Source: Dastarcus helophoroides (Eukaryota > Arthropoda > Insecta > Coleoptera > Bothrideridae). Taken from it: a stretch of DNA of 64,000 bases. The notes beneath the pieces are model-generated. The model was not told where the DNA came from. It did not search any database and worked only from the letters and a program-made list of their open reading frames with translations. Made by a program: the position numbers and the translations under genes. The stretch is from the NCBI GenBank assembly GCA_028583605.1, contig CM053337.1:23794162-23858161 (forward strand). The letters run 5' to 3'. Below, one piece after another: positions 1 through 12,691 of the stretch (positions are counted from its first letter, which is position 1; the number at the start of each line of letters is the position of its first letter).

Positions 1-2897
1 AGTTTCAATCAAGAAAATGATACAATTTATTTTGATTCTTTACTAAAGTAGAGGAATCAAGTGGTAAATTTGTAAATCATTTTTAATAGGCAACATTTTT
101 TTTCCACTAAAATATTTATGTATGCCAAAAAATCGTTGGATCGTGGTCAGTCTATAAAACTTAGTTTCTGGCATTACTCCTGTGCCATCATCTAAATTTC
201 ATCTTGAAGAGAAGAATATTACCAGTTCTTTGGTTTTATCCATAATTGCACCGCAAAAATATGTATTGCTTCAGACTTTTTTGTACAAAACTAAAATCTT
301 ACAACTGTAAAAACTTTTTTACGTAGATTTAATAATAAAAAAATAGCTACATAATGCTATTAACCTTAGAGTTGTTGGTTACGAGAATTAAAGTGACGGT
401 CACGCGAATTAGCGTGATGGTAACACAAAACCAAAAGTGTTTCCTTATCAAAAGTGGCCCAAACAGCCCTAAAGAAGTTTTCACTTCAAAAAAGTTTAAA
501 CTAGTAAATCAACAATAATATGGCACTTTTTTTGAAACTTTCTAAAGCAACTCATTTCCTTTTTGGTTAATTGTCGTCTTATCCTTATTAATGTGTCACA
601 AAAGAAGGGAATAAGGCAAACAATGTTCTAGCAATCGTTAAAAGTCAATGTTCCTCTTGCTCATCACTGATCGCTCTAAGTAAAAAAAAAATGTTGTCTA
701 TCAAACATGTTTCTTACATAGTTATTCTAAAGCATGTGGTTGGATCAAAGCGCCTAAAATGGAGACCTTTTTAAGAGATCTCATAAATTCTAAGACATTT
801 ATATTCAGTTGTGGAAGATCACAAAGCAAAATGCTTTCCCATAAAATTCGCCTTAATGTTTCATGTTTCAATTATGTCTCGATGACTTAACAAAATTCAG
901 GCACGGATGATGCGTCTTAACGATAAACTTAAATTTATTTACAAAAACTCAATTTCTTAATCATTATTAGTATCACAGATCGATAGTTAAACATTAACCA
1001 CTGCATCGACTAAATAAAATCATAGTTATGTTTTTCTATCAATCTTAATTAGTATTTTTTTTATCTAAGTGCGCGCGCAGATGAGTTTAATTATTTAAAA
1101 AATTCACTAACTACGATATGCGCGCAAAAATTCCATTCAATTTCGAACTGGTTTGCTTAAACCACCTTTAGAACCGCCTAGTTTTATGATAATATAGCAC
1201 TTAGGGTGAAAACTAATTATATACAAAACTCTGCTTTACAGAATCGCCTAAAATTCAAACGAAGTCCGACCTTTCCCTACAGCTTTCTACCGATATCATG
1301 ATTGTTTCAGATTGTGAATATTATCTATTGAACGTTGTATAAATTTGATATGACATGATATTATCTGTTACAATAATAACAGTCTCATAGTTCAATTCCA
1401 AACACGCAGAAGTTTTAACGAATTTTAAACGCGTTCGCCGCACCAACGTTCTGAGTTTTCGAATTTTAGGAGACATTTTTAAATTTACGTCTTACCTTAA
1501 TGGAAATTATTCTAGCGATTCGCCTTATTTTCTTTCACTGTACGTCGAAAATGACACTGACATGTAAAAACAAATTATTGTGTGAACGCACAGCAGTAGG
1601 AAATACGTTTCAAAAATGGGAAAAAATCCACCGTGCCTGATAAACGTTTTTTTTTGTGATGAAAATTATCGTTCGATTTAGGGGAATTAGGGGGTGGCGT
1701 TAAGGTGAAGCTTGATGGTTCAGATGTAATTTAGCCTCACTCGAATACATGCAAATGGATTAAGCTATTCTGGGTTGATATTTGTATGCAATAACTTTAA
1801 TTTAATTGCGAAAAGTATCTAACAGAATTACCCAAAAAATCTACGAGCTTTATGGTCGTCTGCGAGTCCTTTTAAGTCATATTTTGGCTTTCATTTGAAC
1901 TCATGGTTCCATACAACAAATAAATAGCGTTGCTTATTTTGTCATGATTCCATTAAATTTTTGTTGATGAGAAAAATCATTTACGTGAGCACTTGGATGA
2001 TGTTTACATATTTTTAGGTTGTTAAATTTGTGAACCTCATTTTGCGACATTTTCACTTAATTCATTCAAGCATATGTTTAAAAAAATCTGAAGTAAGCCA
2101 TACAAAAATTTCTTTTTAACGCACTAACGTATGTTGAAAAAAAAAAGTTATCAAGAACACCATGATATCCATTCATTTTGGGAATGCATGCCCTAACTTA
2201 CTTCACATAAATCTGCTAAGGCACAGATAGGGATGCAATATCGTTCAAAAAAGCATCGATATTTGAACATCGATATTTTTTTTTAATGAAACATCGATGT
2301 CTCAAACAACGGTATTAGGTACATTGATGTTTTTCCGATGTTTTTTAAATATTTAATTGCTGGTTTAAGGAGTCAATATTTCAAAGGTGCAGAAAGAACA
2401 TCAATTTGAAAAGATTTTTTTTAGAAATTTCGAATTTAACGCTAAAGTTTCTATTCTTTTCCAGACATTCCGAGAAAAAAATTGAAATTTCGACTTTAAT
2501 TTAGATATTTTTCTCGAAAATTCAACTTCTTTTTTGAAATTTCAACTTTTCTCTAGAAACTCTGAGATTAAATTCAAAATTTCAACTTTAATATCGAAAT
2601 TTCGACTGCACGTTAACTCGAAAGTTTGACATTTTTCTTGAAATTTGGAGAAAAAAGTGAAAATTTCAACATTAATCTTAAAATTTCGGGAAAAGGGCTC
2701 GAAATTTTGCTTTTAAAATTGAAGTTTCTGAAACATTTTTTTGTTTTAATTGATGGCCATTCTACGCCTAATTTTTTAAATTATTTGTTTTCAAGTGACA
2801 ATTATTTTTCTTCCGAGTTTAAACCTATATTTTTTCTACTTATTTTTTCCTCCAAAGTTTGATCTAAATGCAAAATTTACGTTTTTTGAACTCAACA
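1..2897. other. 3' flank, nothing recognised
   Basis: AT-rich DNA with no convincing gene, RNA or transposon signature on either strand. ATCGAT-rich short repeats lie near 2240-2340. From about 2400 the sequence turns into the T-rich TTTCGAAATTT style seen in most introns here. Confidence 0.6.
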
Positions 2898-3849
2898 GTG
2901 GTGGCTGGCGTATAGGCGCTGTGAAACTGTAGCACCCCCAATTTAGTTTACGAGTTTTTTTCTCAAAATTTTGTGAACACTTTTCATTACTGAAATTTTT
3001 GTAGAAATTTTAAATTTTCTCTGAATTCTTTTTATAGAAATTTTAGGTTTCTTTCACGAAGTAACGACATTTATTTTTAATTTTGATCAAAATCACATTT
3101 TTAAAAACAAATTTTTGTAAAAGTTTAGAAAGAAAAATCGAGCAGGAATTAAAATGTTAAAAAAAAAACTTAAATTTCATTGAAAATGTCAACATTTTGA
3201 GAAAATAATTACAAATTTAAGAAAAAATCTAAATTCAACTCATCTCGAATTTTACTATTTGTCTAAAAAAAAGTGACTATGATATCTTCGAATTTTTACC
3301 TCAAATCTCATTTTGTACAAAAATTTTGAGTCTTTTTCAGATATTCTCTGTAATTTATTTGAGAAGTATTCATATTTGTATGCAGTTTTATTGGCTTTTT
3401 CTTCGCCGGTCACTCCTTTCACAATCCTAAATTTCAGTACCTTCTATTAAGGATATTTCGATTTTTTAGGAAATCTTGATTTTTTCTGCAAAGTTTCCAT
3501 TTTTCCTAAATATTTTGTAAAAAGAAATTTTCTCGAAATTTCCATTTTTCCTGAGAGTGTTATTCTTAAAATTTTTTCTAGAAATTCCAACTTGATTTTT
3601 CTTTATGTTCCTCTAATTTGCTTTATAAAAGTCAATTTTTTTATAACACTTTGACAATTTAAAGTTCATTTTATTTTGTGGTTTTGACAAAAAATGTTTG
3701 AAAAAACCCTGAAAGCTCTATAAAAATTTCAAGATTTTGGGAAAATCAAAAAAATTCGACTTTTTTGTAAAAATATTTCACATTTTCTTTCAAATTTAAA
3801 TTTTTTCTCCAAAAAATTTTCCTTTTTTTCCCTATGAAATTTGTGTTTT

Positions 3850-4570
3850 TCTCTAAACATTTTATACAAAACATTTTTTTAAATTTCGATTTTTCCTGGA
3901 GATTTTCTCTTTAAAATATTCTTTCTTGTAGAAATTTTGATTTCCCTCTAACTTGTTTTGGAAATTTATAAGTTTTTTAACGAAATTTTAATATTTTAAA
4001 GTCATTTTATCTTGTAATTTTGATAAGAAACTGATAAATATTAGGTATAAATTTAGGGAAAATAAACTTCAAATTTGAAATGAAATGAAATAAAATTGAT
4101 GTTTTTCTCTAAACATTTTATGCAAAGAATTTTTTTGAAATTTTAATTTTTCCTGGAGATTTTCTCTTTAAAATATTCTTTCTTGTAGAAATTTTGATTT
4201 CCCTCAAACTTGTTTTGAAAATTTATAAGTTTTTTAAAGAAATTTTAATATTTTAAAGTTCATTTTATCTTGTAATTTTGATAAGAAACTAAAAATTATT
4301 AAATATAAATTTAGGAAAAATAAACTTCAAATCTAAAATGAAACGAAATAAAATTGATGTTTTTCTTTAAACATTTTATGCAAAGAATTTTTTTGAAATT
4401 TTGATTTTTCCTGGAGTTTTTTCTTTAAAATATTTTTTCTTGTAGAAATTCTGATTTCTCTCTAATTTGTTTTGGAAATTTAAAAGTTTTTGAATGAAAT
4501 TTGAATATTTTAAAGTTCATTTTATTTTGAATTTTGACAAAAAACTGAAAATTATTAAGTATAAATTTAG
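3850..4570. repeat. Tandem repeat, unit about 255 bp
   Basis: The phrase GATGTTTTTCTCTAAACATT recurs at 4098 and, with small changes, at 4356, and the block before 4098 is a third, more diverged unit. It lies inside the hAT-like element. Confidence 0.7.
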
Positions 4571-4829
4571 GGAAAATAAATTTCAAATCTGCATAAAAAT
4601 AAGAAAACTTTGGGAAAAATATTGAATTTTCAAGAAAAAATGAACCTTGTAAATTTCAACATTTTTTTACAATTTGATATTTCTCTGAAAGATTACTACT
4701 ACTGTAGGATCAAAGAACATTCTGAATCGGAAGTTCCAATTTTTCTAGAAATGTTAAATTTATTCTTGAAATTGTCAAATTCAAATTTAAAATTCAAATT
4801 ACCATAAAAAAAAGATCGAAATTTTAAAA

Positions 4830-6010
4830 TTTAACTCAAAATTTCAAGAGAAAGCGGATCATATTTCTAAAAAAGTTGAAATTCCTTATTTGTAAACAAG
4901 ATTTAAAAAAAATAACATTTTTGGAATTAAAGGAAAAAAAAATTTGAAATAAATTAATTGTTAAAAATATTCTTATAATTTCGACTTTTAAAAGTGGGAA
5001 TTATTAAAATTTTTGAGAAAAAGATCCAACGTTTCTAGAAGAGTCTCAAAATTTCGAAATTAAAATTAATCAAAATGTTGAAAAAATTCATTAACAATTT
5101 ATTGTTCTAATTTAATTTTTTTCTAGTAATTTTGAAGTTCCAGGGAAATTTCAAAAATCAAATATCAATTAAATGTTAAATTCATTCTTGAAATTCTCAA
5201 GTTCAAATTTAAAATTCAAATTTCGATAAGAAAAAGATCGAAATTTAAAAATTTAACTAAAAATTTCAAGAGAAAGCAGATTACATTTCTAGAAAAAGTT
5301 GAAATTCCTTATTTGTAAATAACATTTTTCAAAAAAAAAATAACATTTTTGGAATTAAAGGAACACCATTTTTTTTAAATAAATTAATTGTCGAAAACAT
5401 TCTTATAATTTCGACTTTTTAAGTGGGAATTATTAAAATTCTTGAGAAAAAGAGCCAACATTTCTAGAAGAGTCTCAAAATTGCGAAATTAAAATTAATC
5501 AAAATGTTGAAAAAATTCATTAACAATTTACTGTTCTAACTTAATTTTTTTCTAGTAATATTGAAGTTCCAGGGAAATTTCAAAAATCAAATATCAATTA
5601 AATGTTAAATTCATTCTCGAAATTCTCAAGTTCAAATTTAAAATTCAAATTTCGATAACAAAAAGATCGAAATTTAAAAACTTAACCCAAAATTTCAAGA
5701 GAAAGCAGATTACATTTCTAGAAAAAGTTGAAATTCCTTATTTGTAAATAACATTTTTCAACAAAAATAACATTTTTGGAATTAAAGGAAAACAATTTTT
5801 TTTTAAATAAATTAATTGTCAAAAATATTCTTATAATTTCGACTTTTTAAGTGGGAAATTTTTGAGAAAAAGAGCCAACATTTCTAGAAGAGTCTCAAAG
5901 TTGCGAAATTAAAATTAATCAAAATGTTGAAAAAAATTCATTAACAATTTACTGTTCTAATTTAATTTTTTTCTAGTAATTTTGAAGTTCCAGGGAAATT
6001 TCAAAAATCA
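4830..6010. repeat. Tandem repeat, unit about 425 bp
   Basis: Three units, marked by CAAGAGAAAGC at about 4850, 5272 and 5701 and by TTCCAGGGAAATTTCAAAAA at each unit end. Confidence 0.75.
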
Positions 6011-6309
6011 AATAGTCCAGGTTGAAGCCAATTTTTTTGTGATTAAAATTCAAATTTTGGCAATTTATTTGTACATAAAATGAAAGTTTTTTTTGGAAAT
6101 TTATTTCAAATCTTTGCACAATTTTAAAAATAGAAAATTTTATTATTTTTTTTAATTCAAGTATTATTTTGAAATTTTGCTCAAATAATGTAAATTAAAA
6201 AAAAACATTATCACTTTTAAAAAATAAAGCTACAGTTTTGTTTGGAAATGTGCTACAAAATTTTGCACAATTTTAAAAATAGAAAATTTTGTTATTAATT
6301 TTTTAAATT

Positions 6310-7290
6310 TGAGTGTTATATGTATGACTTTTAACCAATAATTTAAGAAAAAACTTGAAATTTGGTTGGTTGCTCTAAATTTATATTTTTTTTCTTGTAA
6401 TTCCAAGTTTTTTCTACGAGAATATATTTCTTGTTAAAATTTCTTGTATCTTCTATTATTTTGACGAAATTTGGACTTTTATAAACTGATTTTCAACATT
6501 TTCCTGAACGTCTACCATGTAGAAATTTTTCTAAAAGTTATTTTTGCAGAATTTAAGTATTTTCTTCAATTTTAGTCTTTGTTTTGTCATGTTTGCTTTA
6601 CTCTAAACATTTTTGAAAGAATACTTATCTTTTTTTTAAACGTCGACTGTTTTCTAAAGATATTTTATTTACAAAAATTTTGGATTCTTGTCCTTGCAAT
6701 TTCCATTTTTTTTAAATTTCAGTATTTTTCCCTTTGAATTTAGACTGTCAAATTATTTTCTAACAAAAATTTTGGCCTCTTCTTCTCCAAATCTTAAAAT
6801 ATATAAACTGTTATAAAAATTGTGTCAAGAAATCCAAACTTTCAGAAAAACTCAAATTTTAATTTAGATTTCTTTTGGGCAAACATTTTATTTTACAACA
6901 ATTTAAAGATTTTTCTCAAAATTGAGATTTCTTCTTAGAACCACTCTTTAAAATTTCAAAAAAATTTCCATTTTTCTCTCTAAATTTGGTTTTTTTTTCT
7001 AAATTTCGGTTTTTTTAAAATCATATTTCCTAAATAGATGATAAATCACTTTTGTTAGGAAATTTTGGCATCAAATATCGATGTATTTTTGTGAAATTAC
7101 AATTTTTCTAAAAAACGTTTTATAGAAATTCAATTTTTCTCCAGTCTTGTAACATTTTCAAGTTAAACATTTTTCCAAAGAATCGCATTTGTAAATTAGG
7201 ATTTGAAATCCAAAATTTTAGAATTTGGGATTTGAAAATTTCGAATTTTTACTGACTTAATTAAATATCTATAAAAATGTAGCTCTTCAT
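6310..7290 (+). repeat. AT-rich dispersed unit U, copy 1 (partial)
   Basis: Starts near the GGTTGGTTGCTCTAAATTTA marker and ends near ACTGACTTAATTAAATATC. Its reverse complement follows at 7545, so the two make a large inverted repeat with a spacer of about 250 bp. Boundaries by eye. Confidence 0.65.
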
Positions 7291-7319
7291 GGTAGACCCT
7301 TATTGACCGGAAATATTAT

Positions 7320-7490
7320 GTTTTTTTCAATTTATTTAACATTTCTTCGGCCCAGTTTGGAAATATTTAAATTTTTATGGTTTATTGACAATTTTTTAAA
7401 CAGTTTTTGAAATGCGACTACGTGATATTTAAATTTATTGAAAATGTCACCTCATGACAGTTCACAAATTAAAATAAACTAACCTCTTAA
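7320..7490 (-). repeat. Dispersed segment S, copy 1
   Basis: Marked by TTCTTCGGCCCAGTTTGGAA and GCGACTACGTGATATTTAAA. The same segment is at 9263-9432 (opposite strand) and 32521-32690. It is less AT-extreme than its surroundings and well conserved between copies. Confidence 0.8.
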
Positions 7491-7544
7491 CATATTAAAG
7501 GTTAGCAGAAAATTCAAGAAAAACGTATTTCCTGTAAACTACAT

Positions 7545-9262
7545 TTTTATAGATATCTGAATTAAGTCAGTAAGAATTCGAAATTTCCAAATTCCAAATT
7601 CTAAAATTTTGGATTTCAAATCCTAATTTACAAATACGATTTTTTGGAAAAATGTTTAACTTGAAAATATTACAAGACTGGAGAAAAATTAAATTTTTAT
7701 AAAACGTTTTTTAGAGAAATTGAAATTTTACAAAAATAAATCGAAATTTGATGCCAAAATTTCGTAATAAAACTGATTTATTATCTATTTAGGAAATATG
7801 ATTTAAATAAAACCGAAATTTCGAAAAAAATAGCTAAATTTAGAGAGAAAAATGGAAATTATTTTGAAATTTTAAAGGCTGGTTCTAAGGAGAAATCGCA
7901 ATTTTGAGAACATCCTTAAATTGCTGTAAAATAAAATGTTTGCCCAAAAATCTAAATTAAATTTCGAGGTTTTCTAGAAATGTTAATTTTTCGACACAAT
8001 TTTTATACCAACTTATATATTTTCAAATTTGGAGGAGAAAAAAAATCAAAATTTTTGCTAACACTTTGAACAGTCGAAATTCAAAGAGAAAAAAATAAAA
8101 CACTACAATTAAAAAAAAAGATAAGTATTGTTTCAAAAATGTTTAGACAAAAGCAAACATAACAAAACTAAGGTTAAAATCGAAAAAAATACTAAAATTC
8201 TTTAAAAATAACTTTTAGAAAAATTTTTTCATGGTACACTTTAGGGAAAAAGTTGAAAATCAGTTTATAGATGTCCAAATTTCGTAAAGATAATGAAAGA
8301 TACAAGAAATTTCAACCAGAAATATATTCTCGTAGAAAATACTTGGAATTATGAGAAAAAAAAAACATAAATTTAGAGCAACCAACCAATTTCCAAGTTT
8401 TTTTTTATTAAATTATTGGTTTAACGTCATACATATTTAAAAATAGAACAATTTTTAGGCAATAATCTGAATTCCAAGAAAAATGCTTCAGATAATAACA
8501 ATTTTTATAGAAAAATAATCGAAAATTCGAGAAAACACTATATTTTATTAAAAAATATTGGAAAAAAATTCTCAATCTAAAGAAAGAAATTTTCAAAGAA
8601 AACAATTATATTTCTATGAAATAATATTCTAAAAAAAATAAATTTCATAAAGAGATCGAACTTTTGAAAAAAGTGGCAATTTTGAGAAAAAAAATGTGGA
8701 AAAATAGTGAAAATTTCTGATAAAATGAAAATGTTTGGAATAAAATTAAAATATTCTATATTTTGAAAAAATGAATGTTAAAAATAAAAATAAAATTTAC
8801 TTAAAATTTCAATCCAAAATCGAGATTTCAGTAAGTTAAACATTTTCCAAGAAAGTGATAATTTTGAGTAGAAACTAGATTTTCAGAGAAAAATAGGAAA
8901 AAGACCAAATAATTACGAAAGGAAAAATATTTAAACAAAATTAGAAATGCCATGTATTTGAAAACAAGGTGCCAACTTTGAAAATAAAATTAAATTATAA
9001 AAAAAACTTGAAAAAGCTCAAAATTTTTGTTTAGAAATATTCTAGAATAATATCGCAGCTTTTTTATAAAAATGTTCAGTGAAAAATTAAAATTAGTAAA
9101 TGAGCGTCATTTCAAGATAAAAATCGGAATTTCAAGAGAAAAATTACATTGCTATGAAATAAAATACTCGGGGAAGAGTGGAAATTTTGAGACAACGAAT
9201 TTTCTATAAGAAAAATAAAAAGAAAGTCAAACTTTATAAAAAAGTGGAAATTTTTGCTAAAA
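7545..9262 (-). repeat. AT-rich dispersed unit U, copy 2, full length, inverted
   Basis: The reverse complement of the copy at 10835-12690 along its whole length, and of copy 1 for its first 900 bp. Key anchors: AGTCTTGTAA with ATTTTCAAG, GACCAAATAATTACGAAAGG, and GAGCAACCAACCAATTTCC. Confidence 0.7.
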
Positions 9263-9432
9263 ATAAACTAACCTCTTAATTTGTGAACTGTCATGAGGTA
9301 ACGTTTTCAATAAATTTAAATATCACGTAGTCGCATTTCAAAAACTGTTTAAAAAATTGTCAGACAAACCATAAAAATTTAAATATTTTTTCAAACTGGG
9401 CCGAAGAAATGTTAAATAAATTGAAAAAAAAT
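9263..9432 (+). repeat. Dispersed segment S, copy 2
   Basis: Starts CTTAATTTGTGAACTGTCAT and ends near AACTGGGCCGAAGAAATG. It abuts unit U copy 2 directly. Confidence 0.8.
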
Positions 9433-9825
9433 GTAGTTTACAGGAAATTAGTTTTTTTTTGAATCTTCTGCTAATCTTTAACATTTTTATAAAAATTATT
9501 AACTATAACTGCGTTTTTAGATCAAATTTTAAATTCTAACAAAATTCCAATTTAATGTTCAAATTTCTGAAAGTTGAAACTTTTAATTTTTTTAGAATAA
9601 TAATTTATAAAAAAATTCGAAAAAATATAAAACAATTGTTTTAAAAATGTCGGCATCTCGAATAAAACCATTTTTTTGAGAAACCGCACTTCTTCTGGCA
9701 TCATAAACTAATTGATATTAAATTCTATTTATTATTTATCCTCCTGTTGTATTAAAATTAAGTACCGCTGCTTTATGCGGAACCTTAACTCAAAATTATG
9801 ATAGATTTTAGTTTCTAAAAGACTC
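9433..9825 (+). repeat. Direct repeat V, copy 1
   Basis: Nearly the same sequence is at 14170-14612, including AATTAAGTACCGCTGCTTTA followed by TGCGGAACC. The two copies bracket the block that holds the foldback at 10256 and units U3 and U4. Confidence 0.75.
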
Positions 9826-10255
9826 GACCAAAAACAGTTTAAATTTCTAAAAAAGACCTCAACTCTTAAACTGAAAATCAAAAATTTTAGATTAAAAACC
9901 TGATTTCGATAGAAATGTTGACTCTTTTTCTCAAAAAATTTTTTATAGGAATTTCTACTATTTTCTTGAAATTTTGACTTTTTTACGAAATTTCGACTTT
10001 GTTCTACGTACTTCTACTTATTTCTAGTAATTTTGTTTTTTTTCTAGATACTTCTACTTGTTTCTAGTCATTTTCTTAATGTTTGATTTCTTTAAATGTC
10101 GACCTTTTTCTACTTTTATTTTACAGACATTTTGATTCGAAATTTTAAGTTTCTCCAAACTGCGATCTCTCAAAATTTTTGAATATTATTCTGAGGAGAT
10201 GACTTTTTACCAAATTTCTTTATTTTTTTTAACTTAAACATTCCTGAATATGATA
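9826..10255. other. AT-rich spacer
   Basis: T-rich intergenic DNA in the TTTCTAG/TTTCGAC style; nothing else seen. Confidence 0.5.
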
Positions 10256-10604
10256 ACGAAGGCTTCCACGGCCAGAGTTAGTACAGGATATACTTCTTCC
10301 GGGATTGGACAGTGTCAAAGAACTACTAAAAGTGTTCGACGTTTCGCCCACCATCGTAGGGGGCTTCTTCAGGAACAAAGAAAGAAAAATAGATGAAAAG
10401 GGGAATATGAGGGAATATGCAAAAAAGAAAAAATGAAAAAATAAAAAGGCCAATTTCAAAACATCAGAGCACGGTAACTCAGTATGTCCACCATACCAGA
10501 GGCGAAACTCTTCTGAATTGAAAATTGGTACAAAGGATGAGAAAGTTTAGACAGAAGAGCACGGTAACTCAGTATGTCCACCATACCAGAGGCGAAACTC
10601 TTCT
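10256..10604 (-). mobile_element. Foldback family R, half copy
   Basis: Carries TGATAACGAAGGCTTCCACG at its left end and then matches the reverse complement of the right half of the element at 16270-16678. It contains a hammerhead-like core on the minus strand (10341-10372) and two copies of the structured cassette (about 10465-10514 and 10553-10604). No coding capacity. Confidence 0.7.
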
Positions 10605-10834
10605 TCATTCCTATTAAAGAGCAATTTTGATTTTTATTTGAAACTTTTTTTCTTGTAGTTTGGAGTGTTTCGACTATTCAAATTTTGAATTTGTTCTCGA
10701 AATTTCGAAGTCTTTCTTGAAATTTTGCTTTTGTTTTTTTCCGAAATTTTTATTTTATTTTAGTTTCTGCTTGCCTTTTCAAAATTCCTATTTTATTTTA
10801 GTTTCTGCTTGCTTCTGAAGATATTCTTAACAAA

Positions 10835-12690
10835 AATTTCCACTTTCTTATAAAGTTTGACTTTTATTTTTCTTATAGAAAATTCGTCGTCTCAAAATTT
10901 TCACTCTTTCCCGAGTATTTTATTTCATAGCCTTGTAATTTTTTTTCTAGAGATTCCGATTTTTATCTTGAAATGACGTTCATTTGCTAATTTTAATTTT
11001 GATTTTTAACTGAACATTTTTGTAAAGAAGCTGCGATATTATTCTAGAATATTACTAAACAGAAATTTTGAGCTTTTTCGAGTTTTTTTAAATAATTTAA
11101 TTTTATTTTCAAAGTTGCCACTTTGTTTTCAGGTACTAGGCATTGTTAATTTTCTTTAAATATTTTTCCTTTCGTAATAATTTGGTCTTTTATCTATTTT
11201 TTTCTGAAAATCTAGTTTCTTCTCAAAATTACCATTTTCTTGGAAAATGTTTAACTTATCGAAATCTCGATTTTGGATTGAAATTTTAAGTGAATTTTAA
11301 TTTTAATTTTTAACATTAATTTTTTCAAAATATAGAATATTTTAACTTTATTCCAAACATTTTCATTTTAACAGAAATTTTCACTATTTTTCCACATTTT
11401 TTTTCTCAAAATTGCCACTTTTTTCAAAAGTTCGATCTCTTTATGAAATTTTTTTTTTTTGGAATATTATTTCATAGAAATATAATTGTTTTCTTTGGAA
11501 ATTTCTTTCTTTAGATGGAGAATTTTTTTCAAATATTTTTTAATAAAAATGTAGTGTTTTCTCGAAATTTCGATCATTTTCTCTAGAAAAATTGTTATTA
11601 TTTGAAGCATTTTTCTTGGAATTCAGACTATTGCCTAAAAATTGTTCTGTTTTTAAATATGACGTTAAACCAATAATTTAAGAAAAAACTTGCAAATTGC
11701 TTGGTTGCTCTAAATTTATGTTTTGTTTCTTATAATTCCAAGTTTTTTTTACGAGAATATATTTCTTGTTAAAATTTCTTGTGAGTATTTTCTTGTATCT
11801 TCCATTATCTTAACGAAATTTGAGCTTTTATAAACTGATTTTCAATTTTTTCCTGAAAGTCTACCGTGAAGAAATTTTTCCAAGTTATTTTTGAAAAATT
11901 TTAGTATTTTCTTCAATTTTAACCTTTGTTTTGTCATGTTTGCTTTTGTCTAAACCTTTTTGAAAGAATACTTATCTTTTTTTTAAACATCGACTGTTCT
12001 TTAAAGATATTTTATTTACAAAAATTTCGGATTCTTGTCCCTGCAATTTCCATTTTTTTTTAAATTTCAGTATTTTTCCCTTTGAATTTGGACTGTCAAA
12101 TTATTTGCTAACAAAAATTTCGGATTCTTGTTCTTGCAATTTCCATTTTTTAAAAAATTGCAGTGTTTTATTTTTTTCTCTTTGAATTTCGACTGTTCAA
12201 AGTTTTTGCTAGCAAAAATTTTGATTTTTTTCTCCTCTAAATTTGAAAAGATATAAGTTGGTATAAAAATCGTGTCGAAAAATTAACATTTCCAGAAAAG
12301 CTCGAAATTTAATTTAGATTTTTGGGCAAACATTTTGTGTTCTCAAAATTGCGATTTCTCCTTAGAACCACTCTTTAAAATTTCAAAAGAATTTTCATTT
12401 TTCTCTCCAAATTTAGCTATTTTTTTAGAAATTTCGGTTTTCTTTAAATCATATTTCCTGAATAGATAATAAATCAGTTTTATTACGAAATTTTAGCATC
12501 AAATTTCGATTTATTTTTGTGAAATTACAATTTCTCTAAAAAACGTTTTATAAAAATTTAATTTTTTTCCAGTCTTGTAATATTTTCAAGTTAAACATTT
12601 TTCCGAAAAATCGTATTTGTAAATTAGGATTTGAAATCCAAAATTTTAGAATTTGGGATTTGAAAATTTCAAATTTTGACATACATGGCA
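10835..12690 (+). repeat. AT-rich dispersed unit U, copy 3, full length
   Basis: Direct-orientation copy; inverted relative to copy 2. Repeats again from 12692 (for example CTTTCGTAATAATTTGGTCT at both about 11170 and 12720), giving a tandem step of about 1550 bp. Confidence 0.7.
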
Positions 12691-12691
12691 T

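Larger units (their letters stand above)
2898..6300 (+). mobile_element. hAT-like non-autonomous element, left-end copy
   Basis: Starts CAGTGGTGGCTGGCGTAT and continues with GCACCCCCAATTTAG. It matches the left end of the better preserved element at 42771 over most of its first part. The interior has two tandem blocks: a unit of about 255 bp (about 3850-4570) and one of about 425 bp (about 4830-6010). No transposase and no clear right end were found. The right limit is approximate. Confidence 0.6.

Noticed and set aside
10229..10459. Frame reading [20 protein letters not shown]
   Set aside because: It lies in foldback family R and appears in each copy only because the repeat is conserved. 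No protein signature or start context.
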